Shown here one piece after another: positions 24,879 to 32,480 of a stretch of 42,297 nucleotides of DNA (position 1 is the stretch's first letter; every line of letters begins with the position of its first letter). The notes under the pieces are model-generated. The model worked only from the letters and a program-made list of their open reading frames with translations. It was not told the origin of the DNA and did not search any database. The DNA is taken from contig JALOAH010000037.1 in the NCBI GenBank assembly GCA_023228865.1, positions 1 to 42,297 of the forward strand. Direction: 5' to 3'. The DNA comes from Porticoccaceae bacterium (lineage in GTDB: Bacteria; Pseudomonadota; Gammaproteobacteria; Pseudomonadales; Porticoccaceae). The position numbers were made by a program, and so were the translations under genes.

Positions 24879-25559
24879 ATGACCCAGGACGAACTCAAGC
24901 AAGCGGTTGCCGCTGCCGCTGTAGACTACAGCCTCACCAGAATTGAGGCGGACAGCATTATCGGCATAGGCACCGGCTCTACCGCCAATTTTTTTATCGA
25001 TATGCTGGCTGCCCACAAAGGCAAATTTGCCGGCACTGTCGCCAGTTCCGACGCTTCCGCGCAACGACTGAAAAACCACGGCATCGCCGTCTACGACCTC
25101 AATGCCGTCGACGAAGTGACTATCTATGTCGATGGTGCCGATGAAACCAATCCCCGCCTTGAACTGATCAAAGGCGGCGGCGCGGCGCTGACTCGGGAAA
25201 AAATTGTCGCCGCCGTCGCCAGAGAATTTGTCTGCATCGCCGACGATAGTAAATGGGTGGATCATCTCGGCACCTTTCCGTTGCCGGTGGAAGTGATTCC
25301 CATGGCGCGCAGCCATGTGGGGCGCGAGCTGGTTAAACTCGGCGGCGACCCGGTCTACCGCGAAGGTGTGATTACCGACAACGGCAATATTATTATCGAC
25401 GTTCACCACCTTCACCCCATCGCCTCGCCCCGCCAGCTGGAAGAAAAAATCAACAACATCACCGGCGTGGTCACCAACGGCCTTTTTGCCTTGCGGCCTG
25501 CGGACTTGCTGCTGCTGGGGTCAGTCAGCGGGGTGCGGCGGATTACTGCCAAGAATTAA
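24879..25559 (+). CDS. rpiA: Ribose-5-phosphate isomerase A
   Basis: RpiA interconverts ribose 5-phosphate and ribulose 5-phosphate in the pentose phosphate pathway. The chosen start ([17 protein letters not shown]) gives 226 residues, the normal length; upstream in-frame starts precede the promoter. Motifs: [13 protein letters not shown] (phosphate loop), [34 protein letters not shown] (catalytic Asp, Glu and Lys) and the C-terminal [19 protein letters not shown]. In many gammaproteobacteria rpiA sits near fau and ilvA; here about 15 kb of extra genes separate it from fau. Confidence 0.97.
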   Translation: MTQDELKQAVAAAAVDYSLTRIEADSIIGIGTGSTANFFIDMLAAHKGKFAGTVASSDASAQRLKNHGIAVYDLNAVDEVTIYVDGADETNPRLELIKGGGAALTREKIVAAVAREFVCIADDSKWVDHLGTFPLPVEVIPMARSHVGRELVKLGGDPVYREGVITDNGNIIIDVHHLHPIASPRQLEEKINNITGVVTNGLFALRPADLLLLGSVSGVRRITAKN

Positions 25560-25584
25560 CCCGAATACTGCACCAGCACAGTCT

Positions 25585-25611
25585 AAAATCCGGATTTTGT
25601 TCGGGTATAAT
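25585..25611 (+). promoter_or_regulatory. Promoter with palindrome before the SnoaL-like gene
   Basis: TATAAT at 25606-25611 is preceded by the perfect 14-base palindrome AAAATCCGGATTTT (25585-25598), which covers the -35 zone. A palindrome there could be a repressor site. The palindrome is also close to the rpiA stop (25559), but it has no loop for a terminator. Confidence 0.4.
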
Positions 25612-25716
25612 AAATTTAAAGGTAACGCAATTAGTTGCCGGCCAGGTTTCTCTGATTCATTCAGCAAGCAAATAGCCACCCACCTGAAAACACTCAATCG
25701 AGGAAAAAGAAACACC

Positions 25717-26118
25717 ATGAATATCGAAAACAATAAACATCTGGTGACAGATTTTTTTGCCCACTTCAAACGCAAGGACGTACAGAAAGCCCTGGATATG
25801 ATGACGGAGGATGCCACCTGGTGGATTGGCGGCAAAGCCGAACTTTTCCCGATGTGCGGTCTAAAAACCAAGGAAGAAATGGCCGCCATTCTTTTTGAGC
25901 TGGTTCCAGGCACGGAAGATGGTTTGGAGATCAAGCCCAAAAGCATGATTGCCGAAGGAAACAAGGTCGCCTGCGAGGCCGAGTCTTACGGGGTTCTTGG
26001 CAACGGCCGCATCTACAACAACGAGTACCATTTCCTGATCGAGATTCGGGATGGCAAGATTGCCGCAGTCAAGGAATACCTCGACACCATGCACACAGCA
26101 GATGTGCTCAAGGGGTAA
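25717..26118 (+). CDS. SnoaL-like / NTF2-fold protein
   Basis: This 133-residue protein fits the SnoaL-like (ketosteroid-isomerase-like) fold: an N-terminal helix (LVTDFFAHFKRKDVQKALDM), MTEDATWWIGGKAELFP, and the beta strands VACEAESYGVLGNGRIYNNE and YHFLIEIRDGKIAAVKEYLD. Members are small isomerases, cyclases or binding proteins; nothing indicates which. The ATG at 25717 follows GAGGAA at 11 bases. It is convergent with the AraC gene and lies beside the sulfotransferase cluster, where a role on a hydrophobic ring substrate would make sense, though this is speculation. Confidence 0.8.
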   Translation: MNIENNKHLVTDFFAHFKRKDVQKALDMMTEDATWWIGGKAELFPMCGLKTKEEMAAILFELVPGTEDGLEIKPKSMIAEGNKVACEAESYGVLGNGRIYNNEYHFLIEIRDGKIAAVKEYLDTMHTADVLKG

Positions 26119-26122
26119 AGTG

Positions 26123-26149
26123 ATGGATCCCGGCCGGATCGGGATCCAT
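26123..26149. terminator. Hairpin after the SnoaL-like gene
   Basis: ATGGATCCCG (26123-26132) and CGGGATCCAT (26140-26149) form a perfect 10-base stem with a 7-base loop, 5 bases after the stop. There is no U-tract. The rest of the 240-base gap to the convergent AraC gene shows nothing else. Confidence 0.5.
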
Positions 26150-26361
26150 TGGCAGTAGACATGCTCGCGGCTGCGATGTCGATGATAAAACCCTCAATAC
26201 CCTGGAACCATTCGCCGTGCTCGGGGGGGTTAGCTGGACAGTTCCGCCAGTACAATCCGGGGTTTGTCTTGGCGAGATTTTCCACAGCTTCCGCTTGCCG
26301 ATCTTCCCTTGATGGCGCCCGACCTGAAGGCAAAAATTCAGGCATTGCTGCAATTTTCCCG

Positions 26362-27282
26362 TTAGCTGGCCGCCAGCCCAGCAAGGTATTGCCTGGGAGT
26401 AATGCCCGTGGCTGTTTTGAAGGTAGCGGAAAAATGGGAGGTGCTGCTAAAACCCAGCTGATAGGCAATTTCGGTCACACTCCAGCGCTGCGTTCGCAAC
26501 AACTTTTCGGCGCGCGCAATGCGCTGATTGACAATGAAGCGATGGGGAGGGCAGCCAAACTGTTTTGTAAACTGTTCGCAAAATGCAGTGCGCCCCAAGC
26601 CTGCTATGTCTGCCAGCTCCTCTATCTGTAAGCGCTCGCCAATGCGCCGCTCAATTTCCCTGAGGGCGGCAGAAAAGTCGGCGCCTCCGGGTTCAGCTGC
26701 GTCCTCGCCTCTGTCCTGAGCGAGGCGAACGGGCTCGACTTTTTCATCGGAAACCACGTGCAGCAGGTGCCAGGCAAGCGCCTCAAGAATCTTGGTGCGG
26801 TAATGGGAGGCATCATCAGATGTCACTCTGGATGTCTTGAGCAAGGCGCGAACGCTGGCGTGGGTGTAGTCATCGCGCACAGCAAACAGGCAGTGGGGCA
26901 AATGGATAAGCTGACCACCCCTGTCGCCAAACAAACCCATGGCGCTGTCTGGAAAATGCATGGTAGCAAAGGTTACGGGCCCGTCTATCAGGTACTCGAT
27001 GGGCTGGCTGCGGGGAACAAGAGTAATATCTCCCGGCCGGGAAAATCTGTCGCTGATTCCGTCTTCAGTAAAAATACGCAGCCGTCTCACACCGCCAAGA
27101 TGCACAGCAAGTGTCACTTCACGCAGGCGTGGAATACGCACGTTTTTAACCGGCTTCAACCCCCAGCTGTAAAATTTGATGCCGATATTGGGTGGCGCAC
27201 CGCATTCGAGCAAAGGCTTGGTCTGGCAGACACTGGTGTAACCTTCGAAAGCAGGAACGCTGGCACTTGAGGACACATTCAT
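26362..27282 (-). CDS. AraC-family transcriptional regulator
   Basis: The 306-residue protein has an N-terminal cupin-like ligand part and a C-terminal double HTH. The latter starts near residue 205 (RRIGERLQIEELADIAGLGR) and contains the AraC signature (RWSVTEIAYQLGFSSTSHFS, then ITPRQYLAGL). The start at 27282 is preferred because AGGG lies 8 bases upstream; longer in-frame starts reach into the intergenic region. It is divergent from the sulfotransferase operon and is its likely regulator, with direct repeats in between as candidate sites. The inducer is not known. Confidence 0.9.
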   Translation of the reverse strand: MNVSSSASVPAFEGYTSVCQTKPLLECGAPPNIGIKFYSWGLKPVKNVRIPRLREVTLAVHLGGVRRLRIFTEDGISDRFSRPGDITLVPRSQPIEYLIDGPVTFATMHFPDSAMGLFGDRGGQLIHLPHCLFAVRDDYTHASVRALLKTSRVTSDDASHYRTKILEALAWHLLHVVSDEKVEPVRLAQDRGEDAAEPGGADFSAALREIERRIGERLQIEELADIAGLGRTAFCEQFTKQFGCPPHRFIVNQRIARAEKLLRTQRWSVTEIAYQLGFSSTSHFSATFKTATGITPRQYLAGLAAS

Positions 27283-27810
27283 CAGCGTTACCCTAGTACC
27301 GCAACCTGGAAGTAGTGGAACAAAACGAAAGGGATGGTTTCGTGCTCCTGGCAAGGCGCACGCCAAAGCAAAGGCTGGTTGCCTTTGCAAGGGCTTGCAA
27401 CGCCGCAAGGGGTGCGAAGACGCGCTTTCATGTTTCGTTATTTCCTGGTTGCAGTACCAGTTATTGTTCACACTGAAAGTCTAGAGCGTTCTCTCCATGG
27501 CGTCTATACCGCAAACTGTACCCACAGAGTCTAGAGCCCTGGGTTTTTAGTGGTATATAAAGGCGGGATAACCACGCCGCTGGCAACCATTTACCACCCT
27601 TGCGCCCGCCTGTTTTTCACTTGATCCCGGCGCACAAATTCAGGCACGGGGGCAATTTCAGCGTCAGCCTGACACCTGTAACCCTGCCCATTTCACCTTC
27701 CCGCCATTGGCGTCACGGACGATTATGTCAATGGCTCGGCGAATAATTCTGGTATTAGCAACAACCCTGAGGTTGATATAAATGATTCATCGTTCCAGAT
27801 AACTTGAGCC
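27283..27810. other. Long intergenic regulatory region between araC-type gene and sulfotransferase operon
   Basis: This 528-base stretch has no credible gene. It holds the paired AGTCTAGAGC repeats (listed separately), a palindrome TTGCAAG-gg-CTTGCAA at 27385-27400, and TATATAA at 27554-27560 as a possible -10 with the second repeat over its -35 zone. If that promoter is used, the operon has a leader of about 245 bases. Confidence 0.5.
27478..27537 (+). repeat. Two direct repeats AGTCTAGAGC, 50 bp apart (candidate AraC operator)
   Basis: AGTCTAGAGC occurs at 27478-27487 and again at 27528-27537, exactly 50 bases apart, close to five helical turns, so both lie on the same DNA face. Each contains the palindrome TCTAGA. 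The second copy overlaps the -35 position of the TATATAA at 27554. AraC-family activators commonly bind direct repeats in this way. Confidence 0.5.
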
Positions 27811-29010
27811 ATGAAGAGTTTAACCATGAAAACAGCTGAACCCTTATCTCCCCCCAATACCGTTGCGGATTTACTGGCCACTGCCCGCACAACCACAGGC
27901 TTGTCGGATTTTGGTAACATGGGATTTGTCACCGGGCTCGAAAAGGTTGTTGCCGGATTTAATAACGAAGCACAGTTAACGGCGATTGGAGAGCAAATGG
28001 CCTTTGGTGGTCTGCTGAATTTTTTGATCAATCGTCTACGTTATGTTCGAGATAACAAAGAGCATCCGGAAATCCTTGAAGAAAAAATCATTAACCCAAT
28101 CATTATTCTTGGGTTGCCCCGAACAGGAACCACCAAGTTGCAGAGGGTACTGTCGGCCGACCCCCAGTCACAGCCCATGACCTATTGGCGCATGATGAAC
28201 CCGGCGCCTCTTCCTGGCGAAGAACCCGGCAACCCCAGGGAGCGAATTCAGGTGGCGGAAGCCGTGGTGCAGATGCTGGCTGAGAACTTCCCCAGCTTCA
28301 TGGCTCGCCATCCGACAGAAGCGCAACAGCCAGACGAGGAAGTGCTGCTGATGCAGGGTGCTTTTCAATGTGCGGTTACCTGGTTGTTTGCGCGTATGCC
28401 ATCCTTCTATGACTATGTGATGGCCGCCGACCAGCTGCCCACCTACCAGTATCTGCACTCCCAGATGCAATACCTGCAATGGCAGGACGGCGGCGGACGC
28501 GGTCGCTCCTGGATACTGAAATCCCCTTGCCACACCGGCTATCTTGACACCCTGCTGAAGGTATTCCCCGATGCTGTTTTGGTTAACTGCCATCGCGCCG
28601 TGGCCAAGGTGATTCCCTCAATCGCGGCACTTGTTGAAGAAATGCGCCGCATTCACAGCGACCCGGTGGACAGACCCGTAATCGGCCCGGAAATGCTCGA
28701 CTATTTCGGCCGCCTGATGGACAGACATCTTGAGCAGAGAGCCAAGCTACCCCCCGGTCGCGTTCTCGATTTCCGCTACGAAGATATCGTTGGCGATGTG
28801 GTTGGCGTCGTCGCACAAATTTATTCAACCCTGGGGCGATCCCTGAGCCAGGAGGCCATTGCCGCCATGAAGGCTCACGAACAGGAGCGCCCGCAACACC
28901 AGTTTGGCAGTTACACCCATTCAGCGGCTGACTACGGCTTGACAGAGGAAATGATCAATGCCCGCTTTGCCAGCTATCAAAGGCGTTATGCCGACTATCT
29001 CCGCCCATAA
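27811..29010 (+). CDS. PAPS-dependent sulfotransferase family protein
   Basis: This 399-residue protein carries the sulfotransferase 5'-phosphosulfate loop GLPRTGTTKLQRVLS near residue 100, preceded by NPIIIL, and a 3'-phosphate region (ILKSPCHTGYLDTLLKVFPDA and VNCHRAVAKVIPS). It is longer than cytosolic estrogen-type enzymes and fits the bacterial Sulfotransfer_3-type family. It would move a sulfonate from PAPS to an alcohol or similar acceptor. An ATG at 27826 could be used instead. It leads the five-gene run facing the AraC gene. Members of this family are frequent in bacteria that degrade hydrophobic compounds, but many have no tested activity. Confidence 0.87.
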   Translation: MKSLTMKTAEPLSPPNTVADLLATARTTTGLSDFGNMGFVTGLEKVVAGFNNEAQLTAIGEQMAFGGLLNFLINRLRYVRDNKEHPEILEEKIINPIIILGLPRTGTTKLQRVLSADPQSQPMTYWRMMNPAPLPGEEPGNPRERIQVAEAVVQMLAENFPSFMARHPTEAQQPDEEVLLMQGAFQCAVTWLFARMPSFYDYVMAADQLPTYQYLHSQMQYLQWQDGGGRGRSWILKSPCHTGYLDTLLKVFPDAVLVNCHRAVAKVIPSIAALVEEMRRIHSDPVDRPVIGPEMLDYFGRLMDRHLEQRAKLPPGRVLDFRYEDIVGDVVGVVAQIYSTLGRSLSQEAIAAMKAHEQERPQHQFGSYTHSAADYGLTEEMINARFASYQRRYADYLRP

Positions 29011-29038
29011 ACCTGACTAAATTTTGAGGAACCAGGAC

Positions 29039-30226
29039 ATGACACAAAGAGCATCCTTTGAGCATTTAAAGTTTTCCAGCCCGGAAATCTGGCGGGAAGT
29101 CATCAAGGTAATGGGAGAAATTGAAGCACTCGTCTGGGATGACCCCCTGGTCACCGACGATCTCACCCGCGCCGAGGGCGTAAGACAACTTACCCGCCTC
29201 ATTGCCGGCGGCTTTCCTATTACTATGGAGATGATCGATCCAGACTACCCCCAGTTTTTACAGCTGCTGAGCACCCGCGTCCAATGGGGGCTGCCATCGG
29301 CCGACTGCCACTATGTCTGGGCGCCACTACATGGCGACAATGTCTACCGCATCGTTGGCGACCGCGGTACCGCCCGGGTCATCGACCTTGAGGTCAGGGA
29401 AGATCATATCGCCCACCTCGGTGACTGGAAGCTCTTCCATCGCCTTCAGGAACTGGAGGTTGGCCCCAACAATCAGGTTGAAATCATTGCCAGCAGGGAG
29501 CGTCCCACCAATGCCGCCAACTGGCTGCAGCTCCCTGAAGGCCCCTGCAACGTCATCTTCCGCAATTACTTTTATGACTGGGATACAGAACAGGCAGCGC
29601 GCCTGACCATCATTACCGAAGGCAAGCCCTACCCACCGCCCGCGCTCACCGAAAATGCCATTCGCCGCAATCTCGAACTGTTTTGCGATTTACTCCGTGA
29701 AATGCCCGCCGGGTTTCGCCAAACGGTCGGTGAATATTACAGGGCGCCAACCGACAAGCTTTCCTTTGACGGCATAAATTACGGTTTTGCCTCCCTGAGT
29801 TACGGCAAAAGCACTTACGATATTGCTGATGACGAGGCCTTGATTCTAGAGATTGAACTGCCTAAAACCAAATTCTGGAATATCCAGATAGGCAGTCATT
29901 TCTGGGAAGCCCGCGACTACCATCTGCGCCAGACTTCCCTCAACGGCCACCAGGCGCATATCGACAACGATGGCGTATTCCGCGCCGTGATTTCCCACAA
30001 AGATCCCGGCGTTGCCAACTGGCTCGATACCGGCGGTCATTCGAAAGGCCTTATTACGGTTCGCTATTTTGAAGCGGAGTCAATCCTGCCAACACGTATT
30101 CAGCGCACCAAACTGAGCCAGGTGGCTGCGCTGTTGCCACAGGAAACTGCGCAGGTTTCCGCAGAGGAACGGCAGCGCATACTGCAAAAGCGCGCCTGGT
30201 CTTTCCCCCGCATAGGTCGCGAATAA
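29039..30226 (+). CDS. DUF1214-domain protein
   Basis: This 395-residue protein has no signal peptide. The C-terminal region (NIQIGSHFWEARDYHLRQTS, then AVISHKDPGVANWLDTGGHS, and a KGLITVRY strand) matches DUF1214, often paired with DUF1254. The N-terminal part (WGLPSADCHYVWAPLHGDN, YRIVGDRGTARVID) is also typical of family members near sulfotransferase and SDR genes. The biochemical role is not known. The ATG at 29039 has GAGGAA upstream; a TTG at 29024 is a less likely start. It follows the sulfotransferase gene by 28 bases. Confidence 0.85.
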   Translation: MTQRASFEHLKFSSPEIWREVIKVMGEIEALVWDDPLVTDDLTRAEGVRQLTRLIAGGFPITMEMIDPDYPQFLQLLSTRVQWGLPSADCHYVWAPLHGDNVYRIVGDRGTARVIDLEVREDHIAHLGDWKLFHRLQELEVGPNNQVEIIASRERPTNAANWLQLPEGPCNVIFRNYFYDWDTEQAARLTIITEGKPYPPPALTENAIRRNLELFCDLLREMPAGFRQTVGEYYRAPTDKLSFDGINYGFASLSYGKSTYDIADDEALILEIELPKTKFWNIQIGSHFWEARDYHLRQTSLNGHQAHIDNDGVFRAVISHKDPGVANWLDTGGHSKGLITVRYFEAESILPTRIQRTKLSQVAALLPQETAQVSAEERQRILQKRAWSFPRIGRE

Positions 30227-30255
30227 CCCTAACGCAAGCAATCGCAGGAAAACAT

Positions 30256-31032
30256 GTGACTAGTATCGAAACGCTATTTTCCATGACAGGAAAGATCGCC
30301 GTGGTTACCGGAGCTGGCACCGGCATGGGCAAGCAGTTTGCGAATACCCTGGCAAAAGCGGGCGCCAAGGTGGCCTGCGTGGCGCGCAATGGTTCTCGCC
30401 TGGAACAGGTGGTCGCCGCTATCCGCGACGCCGGCGGCGAAGCCATGGCAATTGTCGGTGATGTGGGAGACAAACAGGCCATCGAATCCGTATTCGATGC
30501 AGTGGAAAAAACACTGGGGCGCGCCAACGTCCTGGTGCACTGCGCGGCACAGGCGGATTTTGGTCTTTTTCCAAATATCGAGGACGACACCTGGGACAAC
30601 CTTGTCAATGTCAACCTCTCAGGCACCCTGCGTCTTTGCCGGAGCTTTTCCCGCCGTCTGATTGCCGCCAACGAACCGGGAACAATCGTTGTCGTCACCT
30701 CAATTACCGGAGACAGGGTATTGGGCGGCATGCCCGTCTATTCAACCCTAAAGGCGGCCACCAATCAGCTCACGAAAGCGATGGCTCGGGACATGTTTGG
30801 CCACCACATTCGCGTTAACGCCCTAGCGCCGGGTTACTTCGCAACCGAGATGTCCTCCGGTCTTTTTGACAGCCCCGGTGGTAAAGTCCTTATTGAACAA
30901 CACCCGCTGAAAAGACTCGGCAACGTCGCCGAACTTGAGGGTCCATTGCTGTTGTTGGCCAGCGATGCCTCCTGCCACATGAACGGTTCTATTGTCACCG
31001 TTGATGCCGGGCACTCAATTGCCCTGGCCTAA
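30256..31032 (+). CDS. Short-chain dehydrogenase/reductase
   Basis: This is a classical SDR of 258 residues. The cofactor motif TGAGTGMG is at 18-25, NVLVHCAA marks the NNAG-like strand, and the catalytic Ser-Tyr-Lys are S149, Y162 and K166 (TSITG and YSTLK). GYFATEMSSGL and GSIVTVDAGHSIA close the fold. The start is GTG at 30256 with CAGGAA upstream. It would oxidise or reduce a secondary alcohol or ketone of the pathway substrate. It is third in the cluster after the sulfotransferase and DUF1214 genes. Confidence 0.94.
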   Translation: MTSIETLFSMTGKIAVVTGAGTGMGKQFANTLAKAGAKVACVARNGSRLEQVVAAIRDAGGEAMAIVGDVGDKQAIESVFDAVEKTLGRANVLVHCAAQADFGLFPNIEDDTWDNLVNVNLSGTLRLCRSFSRRLIAANEPGTIVVVTSITGDRVLGGMPVYSTLKAATNQLTKAMARDMFGHHIRVNALAPGYFATEMSSGLFDSPGGKVLIEQHPLKRLGNVAELEGPLLLLASDASCHMNGSIVTVDAGHSIALA

Positions 31033-31103
31033 TTATTCAAGGAGATGGGATTTCGCCTGCAGTGACGCCGCAAACAATCTATTCATAACGTAGAGGATCA
31101 ACA

Positions 31104-32294
31104 ATGTTAACCGTTGAAGAAATAACCAAGCGCTTCCACGCCGAACAGGCTCATCCCATTCGCCCAACAAAAGCAACGGATCTTCCCCCCACCTTTGAGT
31201 CGATAACCCCCGAATGGCTAACCTCCGTTATCGGCGCACAAACCCCGGGGGCTGAAGTGGTCTCCCTGCAACTGGGGCCTGTCGATGACGGCACCTCGAA
31301 CCGCCGTTTCATTTATATGACATGGAATGACAAGGGACAGGCAGCAGGCCTGCCCGAAAGCGTTTTCTGCAAAGGAACCCTGAGTCTCGAAAGCCGCTTT
31401 ATTCTCGGCTTGAATGGCGGCGTAAAAGCCGAGGTCAACGCCTACAGGGTGTTGCTGCCAAAACTGGGTGTTATCGCCCCCCGCCCCTTTCACGCCAATT
31501 ACGATCCTGAAACCCTGAACTCCATCATCGTTCTGGAAAACCTTGCCAGCAAAGTCGATTTTTGCACTATGGCAACCGATCTCACTTATGAGCAGGCGCA
31601 AAGCCAAATGCGTTTATTGGCCGAGCTGCACGGCACCTTTTACGAAAGTAAGGCGCTCAGAACGGACTTGAACATGTTTGACGCCTGGGAGGATTTTTTC
31701 TTTATCACCTGCGATCACCTGGGGTGGGCAGATGCCAGTATCAAAGGTTTCGCTGCCGCCAAAAAAGTGATCCCGCCCCGACTATTTGCCCGCGAAGCTG
31801 AAATTTGGCCGGCGACAGTGAAAGCCGGCAGAGCCCATTCGACCATGCCCCAGGGCATGATTCATTCAGACGTTCATTTAAAGAACTGGTTTATCACCCC
31901 GAAAGGCGAGATGGGCATCAACGACTGGCAAAATTGCACCAGGGGCAATGGCTCTCGAGATCTCGCCTACTGTATCTCTACGGGACTAACGCCGGAAAAA
32001 CGCAGGCTGTGGGAGCATGACCTCATTGCCTACTACCTCGCCCAGATGGAAAAGTTCGGCGCCCCCCGTCTCGATTTTGACCTGACGTTCAAACGTTACA
32101 AACAGCAGTTATTTTTGGCGCTGTCCTGGTGGAGCGGCACCCTCGGCAGACCCGAAGGCGCACCCATGATGCAGCCCCAGGAAACGTCTCTGGAATTTAT
32201 CCGTCGCACAACCATTGCCATCGACGACCTGGATGCTCTGGACAGTTTTGATGATGGCATCGAACTGAGCGGAATGGCTGCACATGTAAATTAA
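31104..32294 (+). CDS. APH/ecdysteroid-kinase-like phosphotransferase
   Basis: This 396-residue protein belongs to the protein-kinase-like phosphotransferase family. The catalytic loop is HSDVHLKNW (H254, D256, N261) and the metal-binding Asp is D274 in INDWQNC. The ATP lysine is likely K90 in VFCKGTLS. Glu and AEV segments (GGVKAEVNAYRVLLPKLGV) supply the helix-C equivalent. It would phosphorylate a hydroxyl on a small molecule. GAGGA lies 6 bases before the ATG. It follows the SDR gene; with the sulfotransferase, the cluster has two enzymes that can activate alcohols. Confidence 0.88.
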   Translation: MLTVEEITKRFHAEQAHPIRPTKATDLPPTFESITPEWLTSVIGAQTPGAEVVSLQLGPVDDGTSNRRFIYMTWNDKGQAAGLPESVFCKGTLSLESRFILGLNGGVKAEVNAYRVLLPKLGVIAPRPFHANYDPETLNSIIVLENLASKVDFCTMATDLTYEQAQSQMRLLAELHGTFYESKALRTDLNMFDAWEDFFFITCDHLGWADASIKGFAAAKKVIPPRLFAREAEIWPATVKAGRAHSTMPQGMIHSDVHLKNWFITPKGEMGINDWQNCTRGNGSRDLAYCISTGLTPEKRRLWEHDLIAYYLAQMEKFGAPRLDFDLTFKRYKQQLFLALSWWSGTLGRPEGAPMMQPQETSLEFIRRTTIAIDDLDALDSFDDGIELSGMAAHVN

Positions 32295-32348
32295 AGCGAC
32301 TTCATCCTGAATGGTCTACGCTAAGGAAGCGCTGATTAATTTTGTTTT

Positions 32349-32416
32349 CGTCACTCTCGCGCAGGGGGGAGCCCAAAAGTCCAGCGACTATAGATTTCCG
32401 CCGGCGCCGGAATGAC
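32349..32416. repeat. Degenerate dispersed palindromic repeat (MITE/REP-like)
   Basis: The sequence from CGTCACTCTCGCGCAGG to CCGGCGCCGGAATGAC, with GTCCAGCGACTATAGATT in the middle, resembles a widespread bacterial intergenic repeat that reads CGTCATTCCCGCG...GGAATGAC. The two ends are imperfect inverted repeats, so it could fold into a long stem. It lies between the phosphotransferase gene and the propeller gene and marks a boundary within the cluster. Confidence 0.55.
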
Positions 32417-32480
32417 ATTCATCAGAGTTCCACTAAAAAGTGCTTATTAGTTGAAATTTGGCAATCGGGAGAATTAGAAA

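Noticed and set aside
27334..27534. 66-codon frame in the AraC-sulfotransferase gap
   Set aside because: No ribosome-binding site, odd composition, and it overlaps the likely operator repeats.
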